Shown one piece after another: positions 1 to 7,087 of a stretch of 8,051 nucleotides of DNA. The notes below the pieces were generated by a model. It was given only the letters and a program-made list of their open reading frames with translations, made no database searches and was not told the origin of the DNA. How positions within the stretch are numbered: position 1 is the first letter of the stretch; each line of letters opens with the position of its first letter. The position numbers were made by a program, and so were the translations under genes. The stretch covers positions 1 through 8,051 of the forward strand of contig WJJU01000181.1 in assembly GCA_014729595.1 (NCBI GenBank). Reading direction: 5' to 3'. Source of the DNA: Chitinivibrionales bacterium. GTDB lineage: Bacteria; Fibrobacterota; Chitinivibrionia; Chitinivibrionales; WJMI01.

Positions 1-252
1 TACGGCATTCCGGACTTTCCGATAGTACACGGACGCATTCCAACGGATGTCGATAAGTACGGCATAAGCATTAAGAGATGCATAGTGAATTATGACCGCC
101 GCGTCGACAATGTAAGGATTGCGGAGTGGACGGTCACAGAGAAAAGGCCCCGCCTCTCCTGCATTATAATATTGTACATGAAAAACGGCTTGACCACCCG
201 TCTGAAATTCGTGATTAATGGAATTGGCTTGAATGAGCTTGATTTTGTTTGA
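1..252 (+). CDS. 3' end of an unidentified protein gene (partial)
   Basis: Frame 1 is open from the window edge to a TGA at 250-252, giving 83 residues with no start inside the window. The sequence begins YGIPDFPIVHGRIP and ends GIGLNELDFV. Hydrophobic and charged residues alternate as in beta strands (for example LSCIIILYM and RLKFVING), which reads like a real C-terminal domain, but I recognise no family. Support is modest: 83 sense codons in a row can arise by chance, and some rare codons (ATA, AGG, AGA) occur. It would converge on the MutS-like gene, whose stop lies about 200 bp downstream. The opposite strand carries a competing, less protein-like ORF. Confidence 0.35.
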   Translation, partial: YGIPDFPIVHGRIPTDVDKYGISIKRCIVNYDRRVDNVRIAEWTVTEKRPRLSCIIILYMKNGLTTRLKFVINGIGLNELDFV

Positions 253-454
253 CAAGACAATCTTCCGCGGCTTAAGGAATACCTATTTTGCCCCTCGTTG
301 CTTTGAGAGTAACTCAGCCGTCGATGAGGAGGCAGGGTCATGTAATACGCGGTGATTCCGAGAAGCCTCACCGCCGTCTGAGGCGCTTGGAGCCACCGGC
401 GAGGCATTCCCGGTCCGACCTCACTCATCCCGAACCTCGTTTGCATTGATATCT

Positions 455-2293
455 TCATTTCTCTTGCGCATGTCGATACCCCTCCACGTCGATCCCCACC
501 ATTTGAATCATTTTAATCGCATTGGTGGTTGTTGACGGTCCGTGGCGAAGCTTGTAGTCAAAGGTGATGCTGTTGTCGACGTATTGCTCTTCGAAATGGA
601 AATTACGGAATTTCTCGGGATATTGTTTGGCGAGGTTGCACAGTTGAAGATCATGAGTCGAAATGAGCCCCATGCCGCCCTCTCCGCGGAGAGTGTTGAG
701 CACCGCCACGGCGCCTTCGTGCCGATCCCGCGAATTCGTTCCCCGGAAAAGTTCGTCGATAAGATAGAGCAACGGTTCTCCGGTTTTGACGTGGGTTACC
801 ATGTCGCGAATCCGAAGCAGCTCCGCATAAAAGGTGGAAACTTTGCCTAAGAGATTGTCTCGTATGCGCATAGAAGAGTAGATGTCCATGCGTGAGCATT
901 TCAATGATGCGGCACATATCGGGGCGCCGGCGTAGGCGAGGACAAGATTGATGCCGACCGTTCGCAGAAACGTACTTTTTCCGGACATGTTCGAACCGGT
1001 AATGATCGCCGTCGTTCCGGGCTCGACCATAGAAAAACTATTGCAAATTCGGTCCCGCTCTTCAATAAGCGGATGACCTAGTTCTTCACCCTCGAAAAGG
1101 TGTCCTTCGCCCGTGACGACGGGATAGGTCCAGTCCGGGTTGTCAAAATCGATACGCGCGAGGCTTGCAAGCGTCTCGAATTCACCGACGGAGCGCAGCC
1201 ACGGTTCAACGCAACGGCCGTAGCGCCGTTTCCAATTAATCAATGCGATAAACCACTGCAAGTCCCAGAGGAAAAGAAGATTAAGGAGCCAATGAATGAG
1301 GGGGCTTTGGCGGACCTGAAGATTCACGAGAATTTTGTCCAACCGTCCGATATGGCTCGAGGCGGCTTTCGATGAGGGGTCGAGAAGTGTCCGATGAAGA
1401 GCTTGAAGTTTTTCTGTTTTGTATACCCGCTTTTCAAGGAGACGCATGATATCTCTATATGATTTCAAGCGCTCGACGATTCCGGACAAGGTGGTATAAA
1501 CCGCGTGAATTTTGCGCATGTGGATTGCAATTAAAGTGAACTGCGCAAGAAGAAGGAGAAAGAAAACCGGAAACGCAATCGGATGAAGCGCTAACGAGAG
1601 CAGCGAGGCGACGGTTACAAAGGGCAGCGTTCGTATTGCCGGAACCAGTGCGGGTGAACCGAGTTTTTCGTTGTGTTCCCGGCACCACCGAATAAAGTCG
1701 AATGGCGGCCTTCCAATATCTTTGGATTCCCGCGCATAAGCCTGCAATTTCTGCCGAAAACCGACACTGCCGGCCAATTCCCGTAAAGCGTTCTGAACGT
1801 GTACGATGGTGCGGTGGTCAAACCGCTTTTGGGATAGTATTTCGGCAAGCCTTTCGCGACCAAAATAGGTTGTCGCGCAATTGATAAGTTGGAACAACGA
1901 TCCTTTACCGAAAATATCCAGGTCGACCGCATAATGATGGTCGTTGTCGATGAACTCTTCGCCGCGGTCCGCAATCTTTGCCCGCTTCTCTTCGATGGAA
2001 AGTCGAGAGACGCCGTTGATTTCGATGATACGTCGTATAACGGTACACATACCTTTCACGCGGCCATAGCGTGCCACGAAAACGGCGAACAGTATCAGAC
2101 CCCCTATGATTGCGGCGGTCGCAATCCACGGATTGTCGTTGAGGAAAAGATAAGCGGCCGCGGCCGCGGCAACCAAAACGGATGCCAACCGAGCGTTGGA
2201 CAGGGTAGTAAGCTTGGCGCTGCACTTCCCGAATAGGTGTTGTAGATGTTTTTCGCGTCGTGCGTAATAGTCGATACGACTTGCGCTTCTCAT
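455..2293 (-). CDS. Membrane-associated MutS-family ATPase (MutS domain III/V type)
   Basis: This 612-residue protein ends in a MutS/ABC-type ATPase domain. Walker A GSNMSGKST lies at about 433-441, the MutS motif STFYAEL at 486-492, Walker B LLYLIDE at 508-514, and the switch motif ISTHD at 544-548. The HPLI segment before the ATPase (407-410) is also typical. The canonical N-terminal mismatch-binding domain (Phe-X-Glu motif) is absent, and there is no C-terminal Smr nuclease. Instead there are hydrophobic stretches at about 35-75 (two segments), 222-258 and 331-352, so the protein probably sits in the inner membrane with the ATPase in the cytoplasm. Known relatives are annotated only as MutS-like or MutS-family proteins of about 600 residues; a mismatch-repair role should not be assumed. 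The ATG is well supported, with AAGGAG (plus-strand ctcctt at 2303-2308) about 9 bases upstream. The stop is TGA. The gene is divergent from the nitroreductase gene. Confidence 0.9.
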   Translation of the reverse strand: MRSASRIDYYARREKHLQHLFGKCSAKLTTLSNARLASVLVAAAAAAYLFLNDNPWIATAAIIGGLILFAVFVARYGRVKGMCTVIRRIIEINGVSRLSIEEKRAKIADRGEEFIDNDHHYAVDLDIFGKGSLFQLINCATTYFGRERLAEILSQKRFDHRTIVHVQNALRELAGSVGFRQKLQAYARESKDIGRPPFDFIRWCREHNEKLGSPALVPAIRTLPFVTVASLLSLALHPIAFPVFFLLLLAQFTLIAIHMRKIHAVYTTLSGIVERLKSYRDIMRLLEKRVYKTEKLQALHRTLLDPSSKAASSHIGRLDKILVNLQVRQSPLIHWLLNLLFLWDLQWFIALINWKRRYGRCVEPWLRSVGEFETLASLARIDFDNPDWTYPVVTGEGHLFEGEELGHPLIEERDRICNSFSMVEPGTTAIITGSNMSGKSTFLRTVGINLVLAYAGAPICAASLKCSRMDIYSSMRIRDNLLGKVSTFYAELLRIRDMVTHVKTGEPLLYLIDELFRGTNSRDRHEGAVAVLNTLRGEGGMGLISTHDLQLCNLAKQYPEKFRNFHFEEQYVDNSITFDYKLRHGPSTTTNAIKMIQMVGIDVEGYRHAQEK

Positions 2294-2401
2294 TAGCTTA
2301 TGCTCCTTAGTGAAAAAATCATTTGCAGTTCACGTGTTGCATGATACAGTTTTGCGAACGGGTTGTTCCGTTTCTTCTACTTTTTGCGGGTGCCGGCGAT
2401 C

Positions 2402-3085
2402 ATGAAGACGAAATTCCATGCTTATGTCTTTTTATGCCTGGGAATTTGCACCGTTTGCTCAAAAGATTCCTCTTCGGATAAAAGGAGTTCCACCATGATA
2501 CAATTACCCTTACCCGGGCAGGAAGGAGCCATGTCGGTCGAACAAGCAATTGCTCACAGGCGGTCCGTGCGGGCTTATAAAGATAGTACGCTGTCCGAGC
2601 GGCAAATAGCGCAATTACTCTTCGCCGCGCAGGGAATTACCGATACATCCCGCGGGTTTCGTGCCGCACCTTCCGCCGGCGCCACTTACCCGCTGGAGAG
2701 TTACGTTGTAACAAAAGATGGTGTTTTCCATTACCTTCCGGAAGATCACGCGCTCAAAACGATTAAAAAAGGAAATTATATGCGGGAACTCGGGAAGGCG
2801 GCGATGGGGCAAAGCTATGTGTCTTCGGCCCCGGTGGTTGTGGTCCTGACGGCGGTACCGGAGCGTACGACCGATAGATATGGTGAGAGAGGGCGACTGT
2901 ATGTCTACGTTGAAGCGGGTCATGCGGCACAAAACATTCATCTTCAAGCTGTTGCACTCGGTCTTGGTTCGGTTCCCGTGGGGGCATTTGAGCCCGATGA
3001 AGTGTGTGAGATTGTAGAATGCGGACCGAAAGAAACGGCGATTTATCTGATACCGATAGGCATCCCCCGCGACTCAAAACGGTGA
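2402..3085 (+). CDS. Exported SagB/ThcOx-family nitroreductase-like flavoprotein
   Basis: From this ATG the product is 227 residues. After an N-terminal signal and a Ser/Asp linker, the nitroreductase fold begins at IQLPLPG. Family marks are AHRRSVRAY (FMN phosphate-binding Arg residues), the PSAGATYPLE segment of SagB-type enzymes, the long helix EAGHAAQNIHLQAVALGLGS, and the closing strand IPIGIP. Such enzymes bind FMN and catalyse oxidoreduction; members of the family oxidise azoline rings in peptides, but no peptide-modification genes lie nearby, so the substrate is unknown. The leader KTKFHAYVFLCLGICTVC is hydrophobic and contains two Cys, resembling a lipoprotein signal, though neither Cys sits in a canonical lipobox. 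Start choice is uncertain: the same frame is open from ATG 2363, and ATG 2495 has by far the best ribosome-binding site. I prefer 2402 because it gives a clean signal peptide. The stop is TGA. Confidence 0.85.
   Translation: MKTKFHAYVFLCLGICTVCSKDSSSDKRSSTMIQLPLPGQEGAMSVEQAIAHRRSVRAYKDSTLSERQIAQLLFAAQGITDTSRGFRAAPSAGATYPLESYVVTKDGVFHYLPEDHALKTIKKGNYMRELGKAAMGQSYVSSAPVVVVLTAVPERTTDRYGERGRLYVYVEAGHAAQNIHLQAVALGLGSVPVGAFEPDEVCEIVECGPKETAIYLIPIGIPRDSKR
2481..2487 (+). promoter_or_regulatory. Strong internal Shine-Dalgarno for an alternative start at 2495
   Basis: AAAGGAG sits 7 bases before the in-frame ATG at 2495-2497, inside the coding sequence of the exported nitroreductase form. The two upstream ATGs (2363, 2402) have no comparable site. 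A start here would give a 196-residue cytoplasmic enzyme without the signal peptide, beginning just before the folded domain. Confidence 0.5.
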
Positions 3086-3251
3086 TAGCGAAGAACTATA
3101 CCGAGGTCGTGATCGCGATAATGCGGCGATTGCGCAAGAAGAGAAATAGCTGGAAAGCTCTTCGGATTCTATCGGCGTTTTAGGCTTACGAAGTCTCGTT
3201 TCCTTATCGATGCCGGTAGTGGGTTTTATCCCATTGTGGGCGTGTTTTCTC

Positions 3252-3279
3252 CGGGGGGGCGAGAATGCCCGCCCCTCCG
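3252..3279. repeat. GC-rich inverted repeat (hairpin) between convergent genes
   Basis: The arms CGGGGGGGCG (3252-3261) and CGCCCCTCCG (3270-3279) pair over 10 bp with one G-T wobble around an 8-base loop. It lies between the convergent nitroreductase and pterin-dehydratase genes, where a transcript end is expected. Neither strand has a T-tract after the stem, so it is not a classical intrinsic terminator. It may stabilise mRNA 3' ends or be a copy of a dispersed REP-like repeat. The rest of 3086-3342 shows no convincing gene. Confidence 0.4.
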
Positions 3280-3342
3280 ATTGCCATACCGCATAATCGC
3301 ACATTCGCGAAACTGTTGGCGATTGCGAAAATCGGAGGCTTG

Positions 3343-3690
3343 CTATGGGCGAGCCGCGGCCAAGTTAATCTGGTCCGCTTTTGCCGCCATAACGAAATCG
3401 TTTTCGGATAGACCGCCGATTTTGTGTGTCCAGAGATCGACGACTACTTTGTTGTAGTACACATGTATGTCCGGATGATGCCCTTCGGCTTCGGCCACAT
3501 GCCCCAGCTCCACGACGAACCGGACGGCATCCAAAAAACCGGGAAACTCAAACGTTTTACTGATTTTGTGTTTGCCCTGCCGGTTGAGGTGCCACCCTTT
3601 GAGTTGTTCAATCAATTCGTTTTCTTGTTGTTCATCCAGCGGCGGCGTGCCGGCTTCGCATGGTTTACATTTTTTTTCGGCAAGACTCAT
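3343..3690 (-). CDS. 4a-hydroxytetrahydrobiopterin dehydratase (pterin-4a-carbinolamine dehydratase)
   Basis: The 115-residue product matches the small, single-domain PCD/DCoH family. It dehydrates 4a-hydroxytetrahydropterin, the by-product of aromatic amino acid hydroxylases, to quinonoid dihydropterin for recycling. The signature is clear: EAEGHHPDIHVYYNKVVVDL at about 67-86 with the catalytic pair H71-H72 and P73, then WTHK with the third histidine H89, then the GLSENDF and AAKAD tail typical of the family. The N-terminal extension with two Cys (KKCKPCEAG) is slightly longer than in minimal members but common in bacteria. The start is secure: AAAGGAG (plus-strand ctccttt at 3697-3703) lies 6 bases before the ATG. 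No phenylalanine hydroxylase gene is in the window; in bacteria lacking one the role is less certain and may concern molybdopterin or pterin metabolism. The stop is TAG. Confidence 0.95.
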   Translation of the reverse strand: MSLAEKKCKPCEAGTPPLDEQQENELIEQLKGWHLNRQGKHKISKTFEFPGFLDAVRFVVELGHVAEAEGHHPDIHVYYNKVVVDLWTHKIGGLSENDFVMAAKADQINLAAARP

Positions 3691-3898
3691 ACCATTCTCC
3701 TTTCAGTTGCTCCGCGCTTCTTGGCCTAAAGATATTCGATGCGCGCGGAACGTTCCCCCCCCAAAAAGCTATCCAGCAAAGCTAATGCCATCGCGTAAGG
3801 GTGAGAGGTGGTATGGGTGGGTTTCATGGGCTCCAAGCTGCCGGAGAAATGGTGTTCGGCACAGGATTCCGGTCATCGGCAAAGCGATGTATCGTTCG
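3691..3898. other. Short intergenic stretch with a C8 run and a weak small ORF
   Basis: This is leader DNA for the pterin dehydratase. On the minus strand a 33-codon ORF runs from ATG 3827 to TAG 3726 (begins MKPTHTTSHP, ends RSARIEYL), with only a weak GGAG upstream. It contains a run of eight G (plus-strand C at 3755-3762) next to the palindrome GGAACGTTCC at 3747-3756. I have no evidence that it is translated. Confidence 0.2.
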
Positions 3899-4396
3899 CT
3901 ATTCGTTCAGACTAAGCGACGCCGCGTCCACCAAGAGCGCCATAGTCGAAGAGTCGGGCCGGGTAGCCGGGGAATCGGTGACCACATCGATCCTTTGCGT
4001 GGTGAAATCAAGGGTGTCTTCGGTCAGGGGGTCGACAAGCGACAATTTGAGCTTTGTAGCCAGGTTGTACGGTATATCGTTACCGTAGAAAACTTTTCTA
4101 AGGAGATCGACGGAGAAAAAGGGATTGTTCATTCTGATCTCAAAAGGGATATTCACCGACTTTGTGCTGTCACCCTCGATTGAAACGCCACAATTAATCC
4201 ACTGTTTTAACGGCGCATAGATTACCTCGCGCGGTAGGGTTTTGCAGGTAACGGAAGCCTATCGGTAAATCTCATATTGGTCGAACTCCGACGTAAGCCG
4301 GATACTATCTCTACGCCCGCTCACCAAGGCTCTCGAAATGAGCGTATTTGCACCCTTTACGCGTTTTGCGTGCCCCCGTAGCGCTTCGATACTAAG
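3899..4396 (-). pseudogene. Probable decayed gene downstream of argJ (unidentified beta-rich protein)
   Basis: Downstream of the argJ stop, and in the same reading frame, lies protein-like sequence: 45 codons (ending LTSEFDQYEIYR), an in-frame TAG at 4259-4261, then 119 open codons to a TAG at 3899-3901. The second part is convincing: APLKQWINCGVSIEGDSTKS, then PFEIRMNNPFFSVDLL, then KLKLSLVDPLTEDTLDF. Alternating hydrophobic strands and an NPF motif vaguely recall LEA type 2 beta-sandwich domains, but this is a weak guess. The only usable starts after the first TAG are GTG 4156 and a later ATG, both inside continuous coding-like sequence and without a properly spaced ribosome-binding site. 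That argues that the 5' part has been lost or broken by a nonsense mutation. An intact short gene from GTG 4156 (85 residues) is the alternative. Neither other frame continues the protein upstream. Confidence 0.45.
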
Positions 4397-5605
4397 CTAA
4401 GTATGGTATTCCGCATTGATTTTAACATAGTCGTAGGTCAGATCGCAGGTGTGTGCGACCGACACATCATTTCCGCCCAGTCCAAGGTCCACCTCGATTG
4501 AAACAATATTTTGACTCAGCTTCGAATGCATCTCGTCGGCCGGGAAAGCCACCGGTCGTAGAGCACGGCAGACCGAAAGGCCGCATAGCCGAACTTCGAT
4601 GTTCTCTTCGGAGAACCGCGCACCGGAATAGCCGACGGCGCATAGAATGCGGCCCCAGTTGGGATCGCCTCCGAACATGGCGGTTTTCACCAGATTCGAG
4701 CCGGCTATGGATTTGGCCGCACGCCGATTGTCTTCGCTAGTTTCTCCGCCGGTTACCGTAATATCCACACGCTTGGTCGCCCCCTCGCCGTCCGCGGCGA
4801 TTTGGGAGCACTGGTTATTGCAGATCTCATATAAAGCGTTTTCAAACGCGGCAAGCTCACTTGCGCTCGTGACGGGGACACCGGACATACCGTTGGCGAG
4901 TATCACTACCATGTCGTTGGTGGAAGTATCTCCATCAATGGTGAGATTGTTAAACGTTTTATCGACCACACGCTTGATTGCCTTGTCGAGTGCCTGAGGC
5001 GCGATCGCGGCGTCGGTGGTTATGAATGCCAGCATGGTTGCCATGTTCGGATGAATCATCCCCGAGCCTTTGGCGCAACCGCCTATGAGGATAGTCCCCT
5101 TAGTAAAACCGACCGAGAGTGCGTATTCCTTGACGACCGTATCGGTAGTCATAATGGCTTCGGCAAACCGTGTACCACCCTCGACGGACAGTTGGGGGGC
5201 GCAGGATTTAATCCCCTGCGTTACTCGGTCCATAGGAAGAAATTCGCCGATCACACCGGTCGAAGCTACGAGTACCTGTTTCGGTCGGATGGAGAGAGCC
5301 TCCGCGGTTCGCAAAGCAGTTGTTTCGACATCCTGTTTGCCCTGCGTGCCGGTGCACGCGTTTGCATTGCCGGCGTTTACCACAATGGCGTAAATGTCAT
5401 TTGAAGGAAGAAGGGCACGGTTTCGGTCGACGCAAGCGGCCCGAACCGCGTTTTGGGTAAAAGCGCCCGCGGCGGTGCAGGGCTTTTCACTTCGCACGAC
5501 AGCGAGATCTTCGTTGCCGGATTTCTTGATGCCGGCGGCTACACCGCTTGCGGCAAAGCCCTTAGCCGTCGTAACGCCGCCGTGCGTTTGTGTGATCGTA
5601 GCCAT
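4397..5605 (-). CDS. argJ: Bifunctional glutamate N-acetyltransferase / ornithine acetyltransferase
   Basis: The 402-residue length is normal for ArgJ. The enzyme moves the acetyl group from N-acetylornithine to glutamate (step five of arginine synthesis, recycling acetyl) and in bifunctional forms also acetylates glutamate from acetyl-CoA. It is a cytoplasmic Ntn-type enzyme that cleaves itself into alpha and beta chains before a Thr. That site is visible as HPNMATMLAFITTDAAI: cleavage falls between A189 and the nucleophile T190. Other family blocks are VVNAGNANACTG (75-86), the oxyanion region ASTGVIGE (114-121), TIDGDTSTND (222-231), SNLVKTAMFGGDPNWGRI (303-320) and the C-terminal DLTYDYVKINAEYHT. 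The ATG has GGGAGAA (plus-strand at 5611-5617) 7 bases upstream. No other arg genes are nearby, so it stands apart from an arg operon. It could be co-transcribed with the barrel gene 92 bp upstream. The stop is TAG, at the expected family C-terminus. Confidence 0.97.
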   Translation of the reverse strand: MATITQTHGGVTTAKGFAASGVAAGIKKSGNEDLAVVRSEKPCTAAGAFTQNAVRAACVDRNRALLPSNDIYAIVVNAGNANACTGTQGKQDVETTALRTAEALSIRPKQVLVASTGVIGEFLPMDRVTQGIKSCAPQLSVEGGTRFAEAIMTTDTVVKEYALSVGFTKGTILIGGCAKGSGMIHPNMATMLAFITTDAAIAPQALDKAIKRVVDKTFNNLTIDGDTSTNDMVVILANGMSGVPVTSASELAAFENALYEICNNQCSQIAADGEGATKRVDITVTGGETSEDNRRAAKSIAGSNLVKTAMFGGDPNWGRILCAVGYSGARFSEENIEVRLCGLSVCRALRPVAFPADEMHSKLSQNIVSIEVDLGLGGNDVSVAHTCDLTYDYVKINAEYHT

Positions 5606-5697
5606 GCTTCTTCTCCCGGTTTTTTCATAAGCAATCTAAGGGAACGCACTTCTTGCCGCCATATTTTTTTGCGGATGGTGCTCTGAATACCCCGAAC

Positions 5698-6864
5698 CTA
5701 AAATGAAACGGTCGTCGCCAGCCCCCATTCATCTCCGTAGACATACAGATCAATCCCGAAACGTTCGAGCAGAATACCGCCTCCCCCTCCTACGATATTA
5801 TCATTTTCGTACGATTTGATACCGGCGTCGGAGGGGAATTGCCGCGGAGCGCGAGCATAGCCGAATCGAAGACAGTAGCTGTCCCGAAACCAGACTTCAA
5901 GACCGGTTCGAAAAATGAAATGCGTGTCTTCTGATCGATCGAATATGCCGATGAATTCCGCCTGCAAAGGAACTTGCACGAGCGCTTTTCCGTCCACAAC
6001 ACGCACATGGTAGAGCATTCCGATACTCATACGCTTGTAATAGGGATCGATTTGCCGTCCACCGTCATCCTCCAAGTAGTAGCATGAATCTATTCTTGTC
6101 GTGTCATTGGGCTTTACACCGCTTGAATCTACGTTCCGGCGGCTGACACACTCATAAAGGGGTTTGTGTTTCCGCCACTGGTAGCCAAACAGGTTGTGGA
6201 ACGTAATGCCGAAATCGAGAGTCTCGGTGAACTGCCGTTGATACAAGCCCAAATCGAACAGGATTCGCCGCTCTTCCCACATCGTGTTTGAGGGAATGGT
6301 ACCATAGGTTGTGTCGTCGGCTTCCCATGTATTGTCCTTTGTGGCCGTATAACGGACTCGCGTAGGTTTTGTAAGATCCCTGAGTTCCCATTTCATGTCT
6401 TCGAGCCGAGCATTGATACCCAAGTCTACGGGTCCGCGCTCGACGGTCCGCTGAAACATGCGGCCGGATGCGTTGATTATCAGCTCGTTCTGATACCGGT
6501 TTTCATCCTGACGAAGCAGACGGTACATGCCGCCGACGGTGAGTTGTGGGTTGAGAGAATACAGAGAGCCGGCGGTTATGATATGATCGGAGAATACGGC
6601 CCCCCGCCCGTATGAATAGGTAAATCCTAACGTGTTTTCGTTTGTGATAAAGTACCTAGTGGGTACGGCGGGATTTGCCAAAATGCCCGCGACACCATCG
6701 AGCATGGCCGCCCCGGCGTTGAGCAAACCTCCGCTCCGAGCGCTTGCGGGTACCGAATGGGCCGATAAAATGACATCAATCTCATCGGAAGCTCGGGATG
6801 TCGTAATCAATCCGGCAACGGCGACGGCAACGATTCCGCAAATAGCTCTATTGAGTGCGTGCAT
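5698..6864 (-). CDS. Predicted outer-membrane beta-barrel protein (PorV/UPF0164-like)
   Basis: The product is 388 residues from the chosen start. An N-terminal signal peptide (hydrophobic core about 7-21, likely cleavage near SRAS) directs export. It is followed by SARSGGLLNAGAAMLDGVAGILANPAV, which matches the opening pattern of PorV/UPF0164/OmpP1-type barrels (Arg, small-residue turn, D-x-x-A, then a NPA motif). The remainder alternates polar and hydrophobic residues in many strands rich in Tyr, Trp and Phe. The chain ends in TTVSF with a terminal Phe, the usual recognition signal for barrel insertion. Function is unknown: transport of hydrophobic compounds (FadL-like) or a secretion-shuttle role (PorV-like) are family possibilities. 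I chose ATG 6864 because AGGGGAAGG (plus-strand 6871-6879) lies 6 bases upstream; the ATG at 6882 adds six residues and has no ribosome-binding site. Regulation may come from the palindrome at 7025-7041. The stop is TAG. Confidence 0.8.
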   Translation of the reverse strand: MHALNRAICGIVAVAVAGLITTSRASDEIDVILSAHSVPASARSGGLLNAGAAMLDGVAGILANPAVPTRYFITNENTLGFTYSYGRGAVFSDHIITAGSLYSLNPQLTVGGMYRLLRQDENRYQNELIINASGRMFQRTVERGPVDLGINARLEDMKWELRDLTKPTRVRYTATKDNTWEADDTTYGTIPSNTMWEERRILFDLGLYQRQFTETLDFGITFHNLFGYQWRKHKPLYECVSRRNVDSSGVKPNDTTRIDSCYYLEDDGGRQIDPYYKRMSIGMLYHVRVVDGKALVQVPLQAEFIGIFDRSEDTHFIFRTGLEVWFRDSYCLRFGYARAPRQFPSDAGIKSYENDNIVGGGGGILLERFGIDLYVYGDEWGLATTVSF

Positions 6865-6989
6865 TTGGCACCTTCCCCTCATGGCTTAAAAATGGACTTT
6901 GCTCCGGGGTCCGACAGACGATGGAGAAGCTCAAAATATATACGGCTCTTCCGTGTTTGGGGAACGAAGATGATGAAGCGGGCTAATCG

Positions 6990-7018
6990 TTGTTTTCATG
7001 AGGATTTAAACATATATT
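6990..7018 (+). promoter_or_regulatory. Candidate sigma70 promoter, rightward
   Basis: TTGTTT (6990-6995), a 17-base spacer and TATATT (7013-7018) would start transcription near 7025, at the left edge of the palindrome. The -10 matches 5 of 6 consensus bases, but the -35 only 3 of 6. Confidence 0.3.
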
Positions 7019-7038
7019 TCAATGAGATTGAGTCTCAA
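7011..7038 (-). promoter_or_regulatory. Candidate sigma70 promoter, leftward, toward the barrel gene
   Basis: On the minus strand TTGAGA (7038-7033) is separated by 16 bases from TATATG (7016-7011). The -35 matches 5 of 6 and the -10 4 of 6 consensus bases. The -35 lies inside the palindrome at 7025-7041, so a bound repressor would block it. It would give the barrel gene a leader of roughly 140 bases. Confidence 0.35.
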
Positions 7039-7041
7039 TCT
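7025..7041. promoter_or_regulatory. Perfect 17-bp palindrome, possible Fur-type operator
   Basis: AGATTGAG-T-CTCAATCT is a perfect 8-1-8 inverted repeat. With its flank it reads TGAGATTGAGTCTCAAT, similar in layout to Fur-box variants of the TGAGAATGATTCTCAT kind, though poor against the AT-rich 7-1-7 consensus. It overlaps the -35 of the leftward promoter and the predicted start of the rightward one. A Fur-family gene lies about 570 bp away. Alternatively it is simply a hairpin in the rightward RNA. Confidence 0.4.
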
Positions 7042-7087
7042 AAGAGGGGGTTTAAGAAGCCTTCTCTATCAATGTATTGTCACGCCG

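Noticed and set aside
354..379. GCCTCA/TGAGGC inverted repeat after the MutS-like gene, considered as a terminator
   Set aside because: The stem is only 6 bp and no T-tract follows on either strand.
90..458. Minus-strand 122-codon ORF whose ATG overlaps the MutS-like stop (ATGA)
   Set aside because: The ATGA overlap suggests translational coupling, but the Shine-Dalgarno is weak, the composition (many Arg, Ser and Gln, no domain pattern) looks random, and it overlaps the more protein-like plus-strand frame at 1-252.
3566..4183. Plus-strand 205-codon ORF
   Set aside because: It runs antisense to the well-supported pterin dehydratase and to the better coding frame at 3899-4258. Its Cys/Arg/Ser-rich start is a typical shadow translation and it has no ribosome-binding site.
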